From: Actinobacillus sp.
Lineage (GTDB): Bacteria; Pseudomonadota; Gammaproteobacteria; Enterobacterales; Pasteurellaceae
Assembly: GCA_020026055.1 (NCBI GenBank)
Contig: JAHHRA010000017.1
Coordinates: 1 to 42,772 of the forward strand
Reading direction: 5' to 3'
Length of the DNA: 42,772 nt
Shown here: positions 7,754-15,275 of the stretch, one piece after another
How the letters are laid out: each line of letters begins with the position of its first letter
Position numbering within the stretch: position 1 is the stretch's first letter
The notes under the pieces: model-generated
The model's database searches: none
What the model saw: the letters and a program-made list of their open reading frames with translations, nothing else
What the model was told of the DNA's origin: nothing
Position numbers and translations under genes: made by a program

Positions 7754-8044
7754 ATGTTGTATACATTTTCGCAATCAGAATATGACTTAGCCACAATAAC
7801 ACAAATATGGCAGAATTTAGCTGAAAATGACGCCGTGTTGTTTTGGCAAAATGGCGTTACTTTTTGGTTTAAGCATGTGACTAATTTAAATCTAAATCAG
7901 GCTTACATTTGCTTACTAAAAAATGATGTTGAAGCAAGAGGGCTGATGCCTTTTATTACAAGCTTTAAAACTGATATACATTTATTAACGTTAACGGAAT
8001 TAGTTGATTTAACCGAGAAATATTATCCGCAATTAGCCTTTTAA
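7754..8044 (+). CDS. tusB: Sulfur relay protein TusB
   Basis: A 96-residue DsrH-type subunit completing TusBCD. MLYTFSQSEYD at the start, DAVLFWQNGV in the middle and the family length of about 95 residues support the call. The frame is open further upstream to 7691, inside tusC, but the ATG at 7754 follows a good GAGGAG ribosome-binding site and gives the right length. A 108-bp AT-rich gap without a clear terminator separates it from the RNase gene. Confidence 0.92.
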   Translation: MLYTFSQSEYDLATITQIWQNLAENDAVLFWQNGVTFWFKHVTNLNLNQAYICLLKNDVEARGLMPFITSFKTDIHLLTLTELVDLTEKYYPQLAF

Positions 8045-8152
8045 TGTTCGCTAATTACTCACAAAATACAAAAACATTTTATGCAGTAATAGAAGAGTGT
8101 TTAAAAAATGATCTTTTTGTCATGAGAAATTCTCGATACAAGGACATAATTT

Positions 8153-8803
8153 ATGAAAAAATTTAACAAAGCAACGCTATTTTTTGCTTTATTGAGTTGC
8201 TTTAGTTTCGCAGGTGTTGACTACGACACACTCCCAACGCGAGATTTCTTTGGTGAAAATCGTAAAGCTCCAGTTGATAGTTATATGCTTACTCTTTCTT
8301 ATTCACCTAATTTTTGCGAACAACAACGTCAAAAACACGGCAGAATTCCTAAAAATAATCAATACCAATGCGATCCCAATAATCACTTTAAATGGGTAGT
8401 ACACGGGCTATGGCCACAGAATTCGTATGCACAAAGTGTTCGAGAACAACCACGATTTTGCCAAGGCAATTTACCGCTACTACCAGAGAGTGAACTACAA
8501 CCTTATTTAAAATACTCTCCGAGTAAAGCTCTTTTACAAAGCGAATGGGAAAAACACGGTGCTTGTGCATTTCGTACAGCACGCGATTATTTTAATATGG
8601 AAAAAGTTTTATATGAGCAACTTGTTCTCCCAGCTAATAAGCCGAATAAACGTCGCTTGATTGAATTCTTAAAAAAACATAATCCTCAACTACGCAATGT
8701 CTTTATTAAAGTCAATCATAATGAAATCAGCATTTGTTACGACAAAAAATGGAAGCCAATTGATTGTTTACGTGCTAAAAATACTCAAGATACTTTGCAG
8801 TAA
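8153..8803 (+). CDS. rna: Periplasmic ribonuclease I (RNase T2 family)
   Basis: A 216-residue secreted RNase. Residues 1-20 form a Sec signal peptide ending near SFA-GVDY. Both catalytic blocks of the T2 family are intact: VVHGLWP (His at about 84) and SEWEKHGAC (from about 129; Glu, Lys and His). Six or more cysteines after the signal fit disulfide bonding in the periplasm. RNase I cleaves RNA with little sequence preference through 2',3'-cyclic phosphates. It appears to be a single gene; bcr begins 75 bp later. Confidence 0.9.
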   Translation: MKKFNKATLFFALLSCFSFAGVDYDTLPTRDFFGENRKAPVDSYMLTLSYSPNFCEQQRQKHGRIPKNNQYQCDPNNHFKWVVHGLWPQNSYAQSVREQPRFCQGNLPLLPESELQPYLKYSPSKALLQSEWEKHGACAFRTARDYFNMEKVLYEQLVLPANKPNKRRLIEFLKKHNPQLRNVFIKVNHNEISICYDKKWKPIDCLRAKNTQDTLQ

Positions 8804-8878
8804 CTGATGTTGTATCGCTAAAGTTTACATTCAAAACAATCATTTTTTTGTTGCAAAAAATTTTCTTAGATCTCAAAT

Positions 8879-10054
8879 ATGAAAACAAAACCCACAAATT
8901 TTACTTTATTTTGGTTTGCCAGCTTGAGTATGCTTGGTTTTCTATCTACGGATATGTACTTACCTGCTTTTGAAACTTTGCGTACGACTTTCGTTACAAC
9001 TCAATCAGCAATTGGCTTAAGCTTAAGTGTATTTTTATTAGGTATGGCAATTGGACAGTTGATTTATGGTCCATTATCAGATCGTATTGGGCGAATACGT
9101 ATCTTGATTAGTGGAATGGTATTATTTTGCCTTAGCACATTACTTTGTGCATTTTCCAAAAGTATTCAAGTTTTTTTACTGGCAAGATTTTTACAAGCTT
9201 TAGGTGCTTGTGCTGCGACAGTAATTTGGCAAGCGATTGTTATCGATCGCTATTCAGAAAAAAGTGCAGGGCGGATTTTTGCTACAATAATGCCATTAGT
9301 TGCTCTCTCGCCCGCGTTAGCACCATTAATTGGTGCAGGCTTAGCTCATCATTTAGGTTGGCGAAGTATTTTTATTCTGCTAACAATTATTGGCATCCTA
9401 ATAAGCTTGATGACTTTGTGTGAGTCTGAAAGTGCTCCACTTAGTAATGAATGTGAGAAATTATTCAGTCAGCTAAAACGTGATTACAGCACAATTTTGC
9501 GTTCTCCGAAATTTATTGGCAATATGCTTATTTTTGCTGCATGTTCAAGTGCTTTTTTTGCTTATTTAACAGGTTCACCCTTCATTATGGAAGCAATGGG
9601 TTATACGGGAGGGGATATTGGTTTAAGTTATGTACCACAAACGATAGCTTTTATTGTCGGCGGATTTTGTTGCCGAAGTTTGCTAGAAAATTATGCAGGG
9701 AAACATATTTTGCCTTGGTTGTTAGGATTATTTTTTATCAGCGTTTTAATAATGTTTATTATCCCAATTATGATTCCAGTAAACGATATTTTGCCGATCC
9801 TTATCCCATTTTGTTTTTTAGCTATCGCTAACGGTGCGATTTATCCTATCGTGATTAACTTAGCATTAAATGATCTCAAAGAATGCAGTGCAACGGCTGC
9901 AGGATTGTTAAATTTTCTTCAGACTTTGATGTGCTTTCTTGCCAGTAGCCTAGTTTCTGCCTTTACAGTATATGGCTTATGGACAGTTACTATTGCGATG
10001 CTTGTCTGTGGATTTATAGTTTTATTGGGCTACGGGATTTTTAGACGAATTTAA
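8879..10054 (+). CDS. bcr: Bcr/CflA-type drug:proton antiporter (MFS, DHA1)
   Basis: A 391-residue, 12-helix major facilitator. MFS motif A is clear in loop 2-3 (GQLIYGPLSDRIGRI), with STDMYLPAF in helix 1 and QALGACAATVIWQAIVIDRY, all typical of Bcr/CflA exporters. In E. coli Bcr confers bicyclomycin and sulfonamide resistance and exports some dipeptides; the substrate here is unknown. It is not in an obvious operon. Downstream lie 318 bp without a gene, containing two copies of the palindromic element. Confidence 0.88.
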   Translation: MKTKPTNFTLFWFASLSMLGFLSTDMYLPAFETLRTTFVTTQSAIGLSLSVFLLGMAIGQLIYGPLSDRIGRIRILISGMVLFCLSTLLCAFSKSIQVFLLARFLQALGACAATVIWQAIVIDRYSEKSAGRIFATIMPLVALSPALAPLIGAGLAHHLGWRSIFILLTIIGILISLMTLCESESAPLSNECEKLFSQLKRDYSTILRSPKFIGNMLIFAACSSAFFAYLTGSPFIMEAMGYTGGDIGLSYVPQTIAFIVGGFCCRSLLENYAGKHILPWLLGLFFISVLIMFIIPIMIPVNDILPILIPFCFLAIANGAIYPIVINLALNDLKECSATAAGLLNFLQTLMCFLASSLVSAFTVYGLWTVTIAMLVCGFIVLLGYGIFRRI

Positions 10055-10071
10055 CAAACAAAAAGCGTATT

Positions 10072-10113
10072 ACGCTGTTAAAATCGGAAAATTTTTTTTG
10101 ATTTTGATTGCGT
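10072..10113. repeat. Dispersed palindromic element, copy 2
   Basis: Full palindrome. Left arm ACGC, AAAATC and AAAA pair with TTTT, GATTTT and GCGT on the right, with small mismatched steps between them. It lies 17 bp after the bcr stop. Confidence 0.65.
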
Positions 10114-10312
10114 GATTTTCCCTTTGCTAATCACGACTAATTTTTAGCAAAGAGACGTTTTCGTTTATTTAGCAATAAAGAACAGCTTGAAGTAAGCTCA
10201 AATAAAAAATAGCACTTCGTTTTGTAGTATTTTTCTTATGTTTAATTTGCTTACTTGGCATTTTCTGTCGTAAAAGTACAGAGTTAAGTGTGATCGGATG
10301 TTGAGTTTAAAT

Positions 10313-10356
10313 CACGCTCGCGAATTCGGAAAATTTTTCCTGAATTTGCGGGCGTG
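10313..10356. repeat. Dispersed palindromic element, copy 3
   Basis: Full palindrome: CACGCTCGCGAATTCGG on the left, an AAAATTTTT core, and TGAATTTGCGGGCGTG on the right. It lies 16 bp beyond the talB stop on the minus strand and could help end that transcript. Confidence 0.75.
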
Positions 10357-10372
10357 CTCTTTGATGGTGGCG

Positions 10373-11326
10373 TTACAGTTTCGCTTTCAACATTGCTTCT
10401 AATTTTTCTTGATCGATAGCAAATTTGCGAATACCTTCAGCGAGTTTTTCGACTGCCATTGGGTCGCTGTTGTGTTGCCAAAGGAATTCCGCTTCTGTCA
10501 TTGGTATAGGTTTTGCTTGGAGCTCGCCATCAAAGTTGAGTTGACGTGGTAAGGGGGCTACGTTGTCTTGAAGTTGTTTGAGTAGAGCTGGGGCGATAGT
10601 GAGGCGATCGCAACCTGCTAAGGCTTGAATTTCACCAATATTACGGAAGCTAGCACCCATTACGATAGTACGATAACCGTGTTGTTTGTAATAGTGATAA
10701 ATTTTACTCACAGAGATGACGCCTGGATCTTCTGTCGGCATATATTCGCTTTGTCCGCCATTGGCTTTATACCAATCAAGAATGCGACCGACAAATGGAG
10801 AGATCAAATAAACTCCTGCTTCTGCACAAGCTCGTGCTTGAGCTTGAGAGAAGAGCAGTGTGAGATTACAGTTGATGCCTTCTTTTTCTAGTACTTCAGC
10901 AGCACGGATGCCTTGCCAAGTTGAGGCGATTTTGATCAAAATACGGTCGTTAGTAATGCCAGCGGCATTGTATAATGCAACTAATTTACGAGCTTTAGCA
11001 ATAGTTTTTTCGGTGTTGTAAGAAAAGCGAGCATCGACTTCAGTAGAAACGCGTCCTGGAACAATTTTCAAAATTTCTAAGCCGATATTGACTGCTAATT
11101 TGTCTTCAGCATCAATAAGCTGTTGAACGGCATCATTGCTCTGTTGTTTGGCATAAGCAATAGCATCATCAATAAGTGGAGCGTACTGCGGTAGTGCAGA
11201 GGCACTTAAGATGAGAGAAGGATTAGTGGTTGCGTCTTGTGGGCGATAGGCTTGCATTGCTTCAATGTCACCAGTATCTGCGACGACGACAGTCATTGCT
11301 TTTAAAGCATCTAATTGAGTTGTCAT
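10373..11326 (-). CDS. talB: Transaldolase
   Basis: A 317-residue class I transaldolase of the non-oxidative pentose phosphate pathway. It moves a dihydroxyacetone unit from sedoheptulose 7-phosphate to glyceraldehyde 3-phosphate. The Schiff-base lysine is Lys132 in RILIKIASTW, with Asp17 and Glu96 (VADTGD, VSTEVDAR) as the acid/base pair; all three fall at the E. coli TalB numbers. DATTNPSL near residues 31-38 and the length match TalB. It is a single gene, divergent from emrR across a 200-bp region. Confidence 0.96.
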   Translation of the reverse strand: MTTQLDALKAMTVVVADTGDIEAMQAYRPQDATTNPSLILSASALPQYAPLIDDAIAYAKQQSNDAVQQLIDAEDKLAVNIGLEILKIVPGRVSTEVDARFSYNTEKTIAKARKLVALYNAAGITNDRILIKIASTWQGIRAAEVLEKEGINCNLTLLFSQAQARACAEAGVYLISPFVGRILDWYKANGGQSEYMPTEDPGVISVSKIYHYYKQHGYRTIVMGASFRNIGEIQALAGCDRLTIAPALLKQLQDNVAPLPRQLNFDGELQAKPIPMTEAEFLWQHNSDPMAVEKLAEGIRKFAIDQEKLEAMLKAKL

Positions 11327-11470
11327 ATTTTTTTCCTCTTAAAAATGGGCGTAACAAACGAAATAAGTTGAAGAAGAATATCATAAACCTATTGCAAATA
11401 ATATGCTGATAATTAAGTAAATCCCAAGAGATGAGTTAGAGATGATTTCACGAAAAAAATATAAATTATA

Positions 11471-11498
11471 TTGATAGTCATATTTGTCACTATATAAT
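11471..11498 (+). promoter_or_regulatory. emrR promoter with candidate EmrR operator
   Basis: TTGATA (11471-11476) and TATAAT (11493-11498) are 16 bp apart. An imperfect inverted repeat with ATAGT (11474-11478) and ACTAT (11489-11493) arms spans the core promoter, a plausible MarR-family operator. The -10 overlaps the first in-frame ATGs, which rules them out as starts. Confidence 0.55.
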
Positions 11499-11526
11499 GA
11501 TGAAAGTTATTTTTTGGGGAAAACAA

Positions 11527-12030
11527 ATGAAATATACTTTTAATGAACAAGAAGCCCTTATTCGTGGGACGCCGAATCATTTGTTGGCAAAGATGCCAGT
11601 TGAAGATCTCATTCTTGTAAGATTAATGACGAATTTTACAACGATTTATAAAACACATCGTGCTGTATTGTTACAAGAATATGGTTTTAGTGAAACACAA
11701 TTTTTAGCATTGACTTTAATCTATTATCAAAAAGATCGTGCTATTCAACCTTCGGTACTGAGTGAAATGCTAGGTTCATCACGAACTAATATCACACGCG
11801 TGTCAGATGAGCTGGAGCAAAAAGGTTGGATTGAACGTCAGTCAGTCCTCAGTGATCGCCGTGCATACTTATTAAAGCTCACTTCAGCAGGCATAAAATG
11901 TTTAGAAACATTTTTGCCACATCAATGGCAATTCATTCGTCATATTTTCTCAATTCTTACGCCTGAAGAAAATCAATTTTTACAGATGATTTTACGCAAG
12001 TTAACAAACCACATTGAACACATTAAATAG
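11527..12030 (+). CDS. emrR: MarR-family transcriptional regulator (EmrR-like)
   Basis: A 167-residue winged-helix repressor of the MarR family. The recognition part is SVLSEMLGSSRTNITRVSDELEQKGWIER, followed by the wing SVLSDRRAYLLKLTSAG. It sits directly before emrAB with a 9-bp gap, the same arrangement as E. coli emrRAB (mprA), where drugs release EmrR from the operon promoter. ATGs at 11497 and 11500 lie in the -10 hexamer, so I place the start at 11527, after GGGGAAAACAA. The regulator family is certain; ligands are unknown. Confidence 0.85.
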   Translation: MKYTFNEQEALIRGTPNHLLAKMPVEDLILVRLMTNFTTIYKTHRAVLLQEYGFSETQFLALTLIYYQKDRAIQPSVLSEMLGSSRTNITRVSDELEQKGWIERQSVLSDRRAYLLKLTSAGIKCLETFLPHQWQFIRHIFSILTPEENQFLQMILRKLTNHIEHIK

Positions 12031-12039
12031 GAGGGAACG

Positions 12040-13263
12040 ATGTCAGAACAAAATGTACAGTCTGAGCAGGGATATAATTCTTCTAGTCACAATAAGGTCG
12101 CTGATGAAGCGATGATTGAAACAACAACAACTAAAGAAGAAGCTCGTAAAAAATCAATGTTTATTTTTAGTGCAGTAACTTTAGTAGTTGCTCTACTTGC
12201 ATTATTTTATTGGTTTTTCTTTATTCGTGGCATTGAAGAAACGGATGATGCTTACGTACATGGCAATCAGATCGCCGTATCTTCACAAGTAGCAGGTTCA
12301 GTGATGCAAATTAATGTTGGCAATACTGAATATGTGCGTCAAGGGGATGTATTAGTAGAACTCAACCCTATTGATCGCGAGATCGCTTTTACTCACGCCA
12401 AAGATCAATTAGCACAAACAGTACGTCAAGTTCGTAATTTGATGTTTAGTGAAAAATCCTTGCAAGCTGCAGTAGAACAGCAACAAATTGTAGTAAAACA
12501 AACGAAATCAGATTACGATCGCCAGCTTAAGCTAGCTAAAACGAATTCCACTTCTAATATCACGGTTGTACATAGTAAAGATGCTTATGAATCTGCACTG
12601 GCGAGCTTGAAATTAACTCAAAATAAATTAACTGCAACTCAAGCCTTATTGCTCAATACACCTATTCGCCAACAACCAGAGATAAAAATTGCTGTCAGTG
12701 CAGTGCGTAATGCATGGTTAAATTTAAAACGAACTAAAATTTTAAGCCCCGTTGATGGTTATGTTGCGAAACGGAATGTACAAGTTGGGGAAACTATTGG
12801 CTCGGGTCAGCCTTTAATGGCAATTGTGCCTGTTACTCAAATGTGGGTCGAGGCAAATTTCAAAGAAACTCAGCTTAAAGATATGCGGATTGGGCAAAAA
12901 GCTGAAGTTACTTTCGATTTTTATGGCGACGATGTGAAATTTGAAGGTAAAGTACAAGGTATTGAAATGGGAACTGGTAGTGCTTTTTCACTATTGCCTG
13001 CACAAAATGCGACAGGCAACTGGATCAAAGTCGTACAACGTGTTCCCGTTAGAATCACATTATCAGCAGAGCAAATTGAAAAATACCCATTACGCTTAGG
13101 GCTTTCTACTTTTGTGCGTGTTGATGTGTCAGATAATAAAGGTGAGACCTTGCGAGCACCGCAAGCTTTAAAAGCACTTTATAAAACTGATGCACTGACT
13201 TACGACGAAAATGAAATTGATAAAATGATCGATCGAATCATTCAAGATAACATCAAGGATTAA
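12040..13263 (+). CDS. emrA: Multidrug efflux membrane-fusion protein EmrA
   Basis: A 407-residue HlyD-family adaptor. A charged cytoplasmic N terminus is followed by one membrane helix at about 40-62, then the beta-barrel/lipoyl hallmark ETDDAYVHGNQIAVSSQVAGSV. A long alpha-helical hairpin runs at roughly 110-220, and the second lipoyl half includes ILSPVDGYVAKRNVQVGE. It bridges EmrB in the inner membrane to a TolC-type outer-membrane channel, which is not in this window. The ribosome-binding site is GGAGGG. It is part of emrRAB. Confidence 0.93.
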   Translation: MSEQNVQSEQGYNSSSHNKVADEAMIETTTTKEEARKKSMFIFSAVTLVVALLALFYWFFFIRGIEETDDAYVHGNQIAVSSQVAGSVMQINVGNTEYVRQGDVLVELNPIDREIAFTHAKDQLAQTVRQVRNLMFSEKSLQAAVEQQQIVVKQTKSDYDRQLKLAKTNSTSNITVVHSKDAYESALASLKLTQNKLTATQALLLNTPIRQQPEIKIAVSAVRNAWLNLKRTKILSPVDGYVAKRNVQVGETIGSGQPLMAIVPVTQMWVEANFKETQLKDMRIGQKAEVTFDFYGDDVKFEGKVQGIEMGTGSAFSLLPAQNATGNWIKVVQRVPVRITLSAEQIEKYPLRLGLSTFVRVDVSDNKGETLRAPQALKALYKTDALTYDENEIDKMIDRIIQDNIKD

Positions 13264-13268
13264 GCCTT

Positions 13269-14792
13269 ATGCAACAAACCCAAGTGAAAAATTATCCGCC
13301 GATCACGGGTATGACGCTCGTATTGATGACAATTTCTCTTGCATTAGCGACTTTTATGCAAGTATTAGATTCAACAATTGCGAATGTTGCTATACCAACG
13401 ATTTCTGGGGATTTAGGGGCATCAAGCTCTCAGGGAACTTGGATCATTACTTCATTTGGGGTAGCAAATGCGATCTCTATCCCAATTACAGGATGGCTTG
13501 CTAAACGTTTTGGTGAAGTTAAATTGTTTCTTGTTGCCACAGTATTATTTACTTTTTTTTCGTGGTGTTGTGGTGTTTCTTCAAACCTTGAATTACTTAT
13601 TTTCTTTCGCGTAATGCAAGGTATCGTTTCAGGACCTCTTATTCCATTATCACAAAGCCTATTATTAAATAACTATCCACCCAAACAACGCCCACTTGCT
13701 CTAGCATTCTGGTCGATGACAGTAGTTATTGCTCCTGTCATTGGTCCTATTTTAGGTGGCTGGATAAGCGATAATGCTCATTGGGGATGGATTTTCTTTA
13801 TCAATGTTCCCATCGGAGTTTTTACTGTTCTCGTCGCTGGTAAAATTTTAAAACATCGTGAAACAGCGACAGTTCATACACCCGTTGATTTAGTCGGATT
13901 AGTACTATTGGTTATAGGTGTGGGAGCACTGCAATTAATGTTGGACAAAGGGCGAGAATATGACTGGTTTAGCTCAACATTAATAATCGCTCTCACTATT
14001 ATTGCGGTGATAGGTTTAATATGGTTAACTATCTGGGAATTAACAGACGATAATCCTATTGTAGATGTCTCTTTATTTAAATTTAGGAACTTCTCAATCG
14101 GTTGCTTATGTACTTCACTTGCTTTCCTGTTCTACACAGGCTCAGTTGTTCTGATTCCGATCTTGTTACAAACCGTATACGGATATACTGCGACTTGGGC
14201 AGGGCTTGCGACTGCCCCAATTGGCATTCTTCCTCTTATCGTGATGCCAGTGATTGGTAAATATAGCCGTCTCTTTGATATGCGTGCCTTAGTCACATTT
14301 AGCTTTTTAGTTTATGCAGTTACTTTTATGTGGCGAGCTTATGTATTTGAAACGGATATGAGTTTTTATGATGTTGCATTCCCACAATTTATACAAGGTT
14401 TAGCTGTTGCTTGTTTCTTTATGCCATTAACGAACATCTCACTGTCAGAAATCCCTGAAAACAGAATGGCATCTGCCACTAGCTTATTTAATTTTACAAG
14501 AACACTCGCAGGCTCAATTGGCACTTCATTAGTGATGACGATGTGGCATAATAGAGAATCTCTTCACCACGAACGCCTAGTCGATGCTATTACACCTTAT
14601 ACGCCGAACGCCGTGGCTTATTATCACCAAATGGCGAGTATAGGTATGGATCAACAAAAAGCATCTGATTTTCTTTCCAACATCATTACTGCCCAAGGAC
14701 TTATCATTTCAAGTAATGAAATTTTCTATGTTTCTGCTATCGCATTTTTGAGTATGATTATAGTGATTTGGATGGCGAAAATTAGAAAATAA
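13269..14792 (+). CDS. emrB: Multidrug efflux permease EmrB (MFS, DHA2)
   Basis: A 507-residue, 14-helix major facilitator of the DHA2 family. TFMQVLDSTIANVAIPTISGDL in helix 1, GWLAKRFGEVKLF (motif A) and APVIGPILGGWISD (motif C of antiporters) are present. It exports hydrophobic compounds by proton antiport and works with EmrA. It begins 5 bp after emrA and ends the operon. A copy of the palindromic element begins 18 bp downstream and may serve as the 3' hairpin of the transcript. Confidence 0.94.
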   Translation: MQQTQVKNYPPITGMTLVLMTISLALATFMQVLDSTIANVAIPTISGDLGASSSQGTWIITSFGVANAISIPITGWLAKRFGEVKLFLVATVLFTFFSWCCGVSSNLELLIFFRVMQGIVSGPLIPLSQSLLLNNYPPKQRPLALAFWSMTVVIAPVIGPILGGWISDNAHWGWIFFINVPIGVFTVLVAGKILKHRETATVHTPVDLVGLVLLVIGVGALQLMLDKGREYDWFSSTLIIALTIIAVIGLIWLTIWELTDDNPIVDVSLFKFRNFSIGCLCTSLAFLFYTGSVVLIPILLQTVYGYTATWAGLATAPIGILPLIVMPVIGKYSRLFDMRALVTFSFLVYAVTFMWRAYVFETDMSFYDVAFPQFIQGLAVACFFMPLTNISLSEIPENRMASATSLFNFTRTLAGSIGTSLVMTMWHNRESLHHERLVDAITPYTPNAVAYYHQMASIGMDQQKASDFLSNIITAQGLIISSNEIFYVSAIAFLSMIIVIWMAKIRK

Positions 14793-14810
14793 ACGCTTTT
14801 GCCTCTATCT

Positions 14811-14855
14811 TCACGCCACAAAATTCGGGAAATTTTTCCTATTTTGACGGCGTGA
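14811..14855. repeat. Dispersed palindromic element, copy 4
   Basis: TCACGCC and AAAATTCGGGAAA on the left pair with TTTTTCCTATTTTG and GGCGTGA on the right. It is located between emrB and the nap promoter region. Confidence 0.75.
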
Positions 14856-14890
14856 AAATGGAGGTGTCTTAATCAAGCAAATATCTAAAT

Positions 14891-14906
14891 CGTGATCATA
14901 TTCACA
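14891..14906 (+). promoter_or_regulatory. Candidate CRP site upstream of napD
   Basis: CGTGA (14891-14895), a 6-bp spacer and TCACA (14902-14906) match the CRP consensus at nine of ten core positions. It also sits inside a perfect 7-bp inverted repeat, TGATCAT...ATGATCA. Its centre is about 60 bp before the start site predicted from the -10, a class I activator position. I saw no good FNR box. Confidence 0.55.
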
Positions 14907-14945
14907 AAATGATCAAAAAACCCTAACACTTATTTACGTTTTTTC

Positions 14946-14951
14946 TATAAT
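14946..14951 (+). promoter_or_regulatory. Probable -10 of the nap promoter
   Basis: A perfect TATAAT lies 36 bp before napD. The hexamer 17 bp upstream (CTAACA) is a poor -35, as expected for an activator-dependent promoter. Confidence 0.5.
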
Positions 14952-14987
14952 CGAAAAATTCTTTAACAAAATTAATCAGATAAATTT

Positions 14988-15275
14988 ATGTCTCAGTTCC
15001 AACCTTGGTTTGTTTGTGGCGTGGTGTTGCGTGTTCAACCTGCAAGGCTGGCAGCCGTTGTGCAGGCTCTGAAAGCGCTTCCCAACGCTGAAGTGCCTGC
15101 TGTTGAGGAAAGAACGGGAAAAGTGGTGGCAGTGTTGCAAGCGGCAGAAGATCAGGTTTTATGGCGCCAAGTCGAAAATTTATGCGAAATGACCGGCGTA
15201 GTAGAAGTCGCTTTGGTTTATCACCAGCAAGATATTGAGGAATTTCCGGACACGGAAAAAAGTAAGGAGGAGTGA
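14988..15275 (+). CDS. napD: Nitrate reductase assembly chaperone NapD
   Basis: A 95-residue ferredoxin-like-fold chaperone that binds the Tat signal peptide of NapA and holds back export until cofactors are inserted. Typical features are the CGVVLRV strand near the N terminus, the alternating NAEVPAVEERTGKVVAVL block, and EVALVYHQ near the C terminus. Its stop overlaps the napA ATG by one base. It is the first gene of napDAGHBC, where related Pasteurellaceae usually have napF. The G+C content jumps here compared with the AT-rich DNA just upstream. Confidence 0.92.
   Translation: MSQFQPWFVCGVVLRVQPARLAAVVQALKALPNAEVPAVEERTGKVVAVLQAAEDQVLWRQVENLCEMTGVVEVALVYHQQDIEEFPDTEKSKEE

Larger units (their letters stand above)
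10055..10372. other. Intergenic region between convergent bcr and talB
   Basis: No gene is seen in these 318 bp. They hold two copies of the dispersed palindrome (10072-10113 and 10313-10356). Between them is a 9-bp inverted repeat, CTTTGCTAA (10122-10130) with TTAGCAAAG (10144-10152), which could act as a terminator. The middle part, about 10160-10300, is AT-rich and featureless to me. Confidence 0.6.

Noticed and set aside
14896..14918. FNR box upstream of napD
   Set aside because: TGATCAAA resembles one half site, but the partner half at the right spacing does not match.
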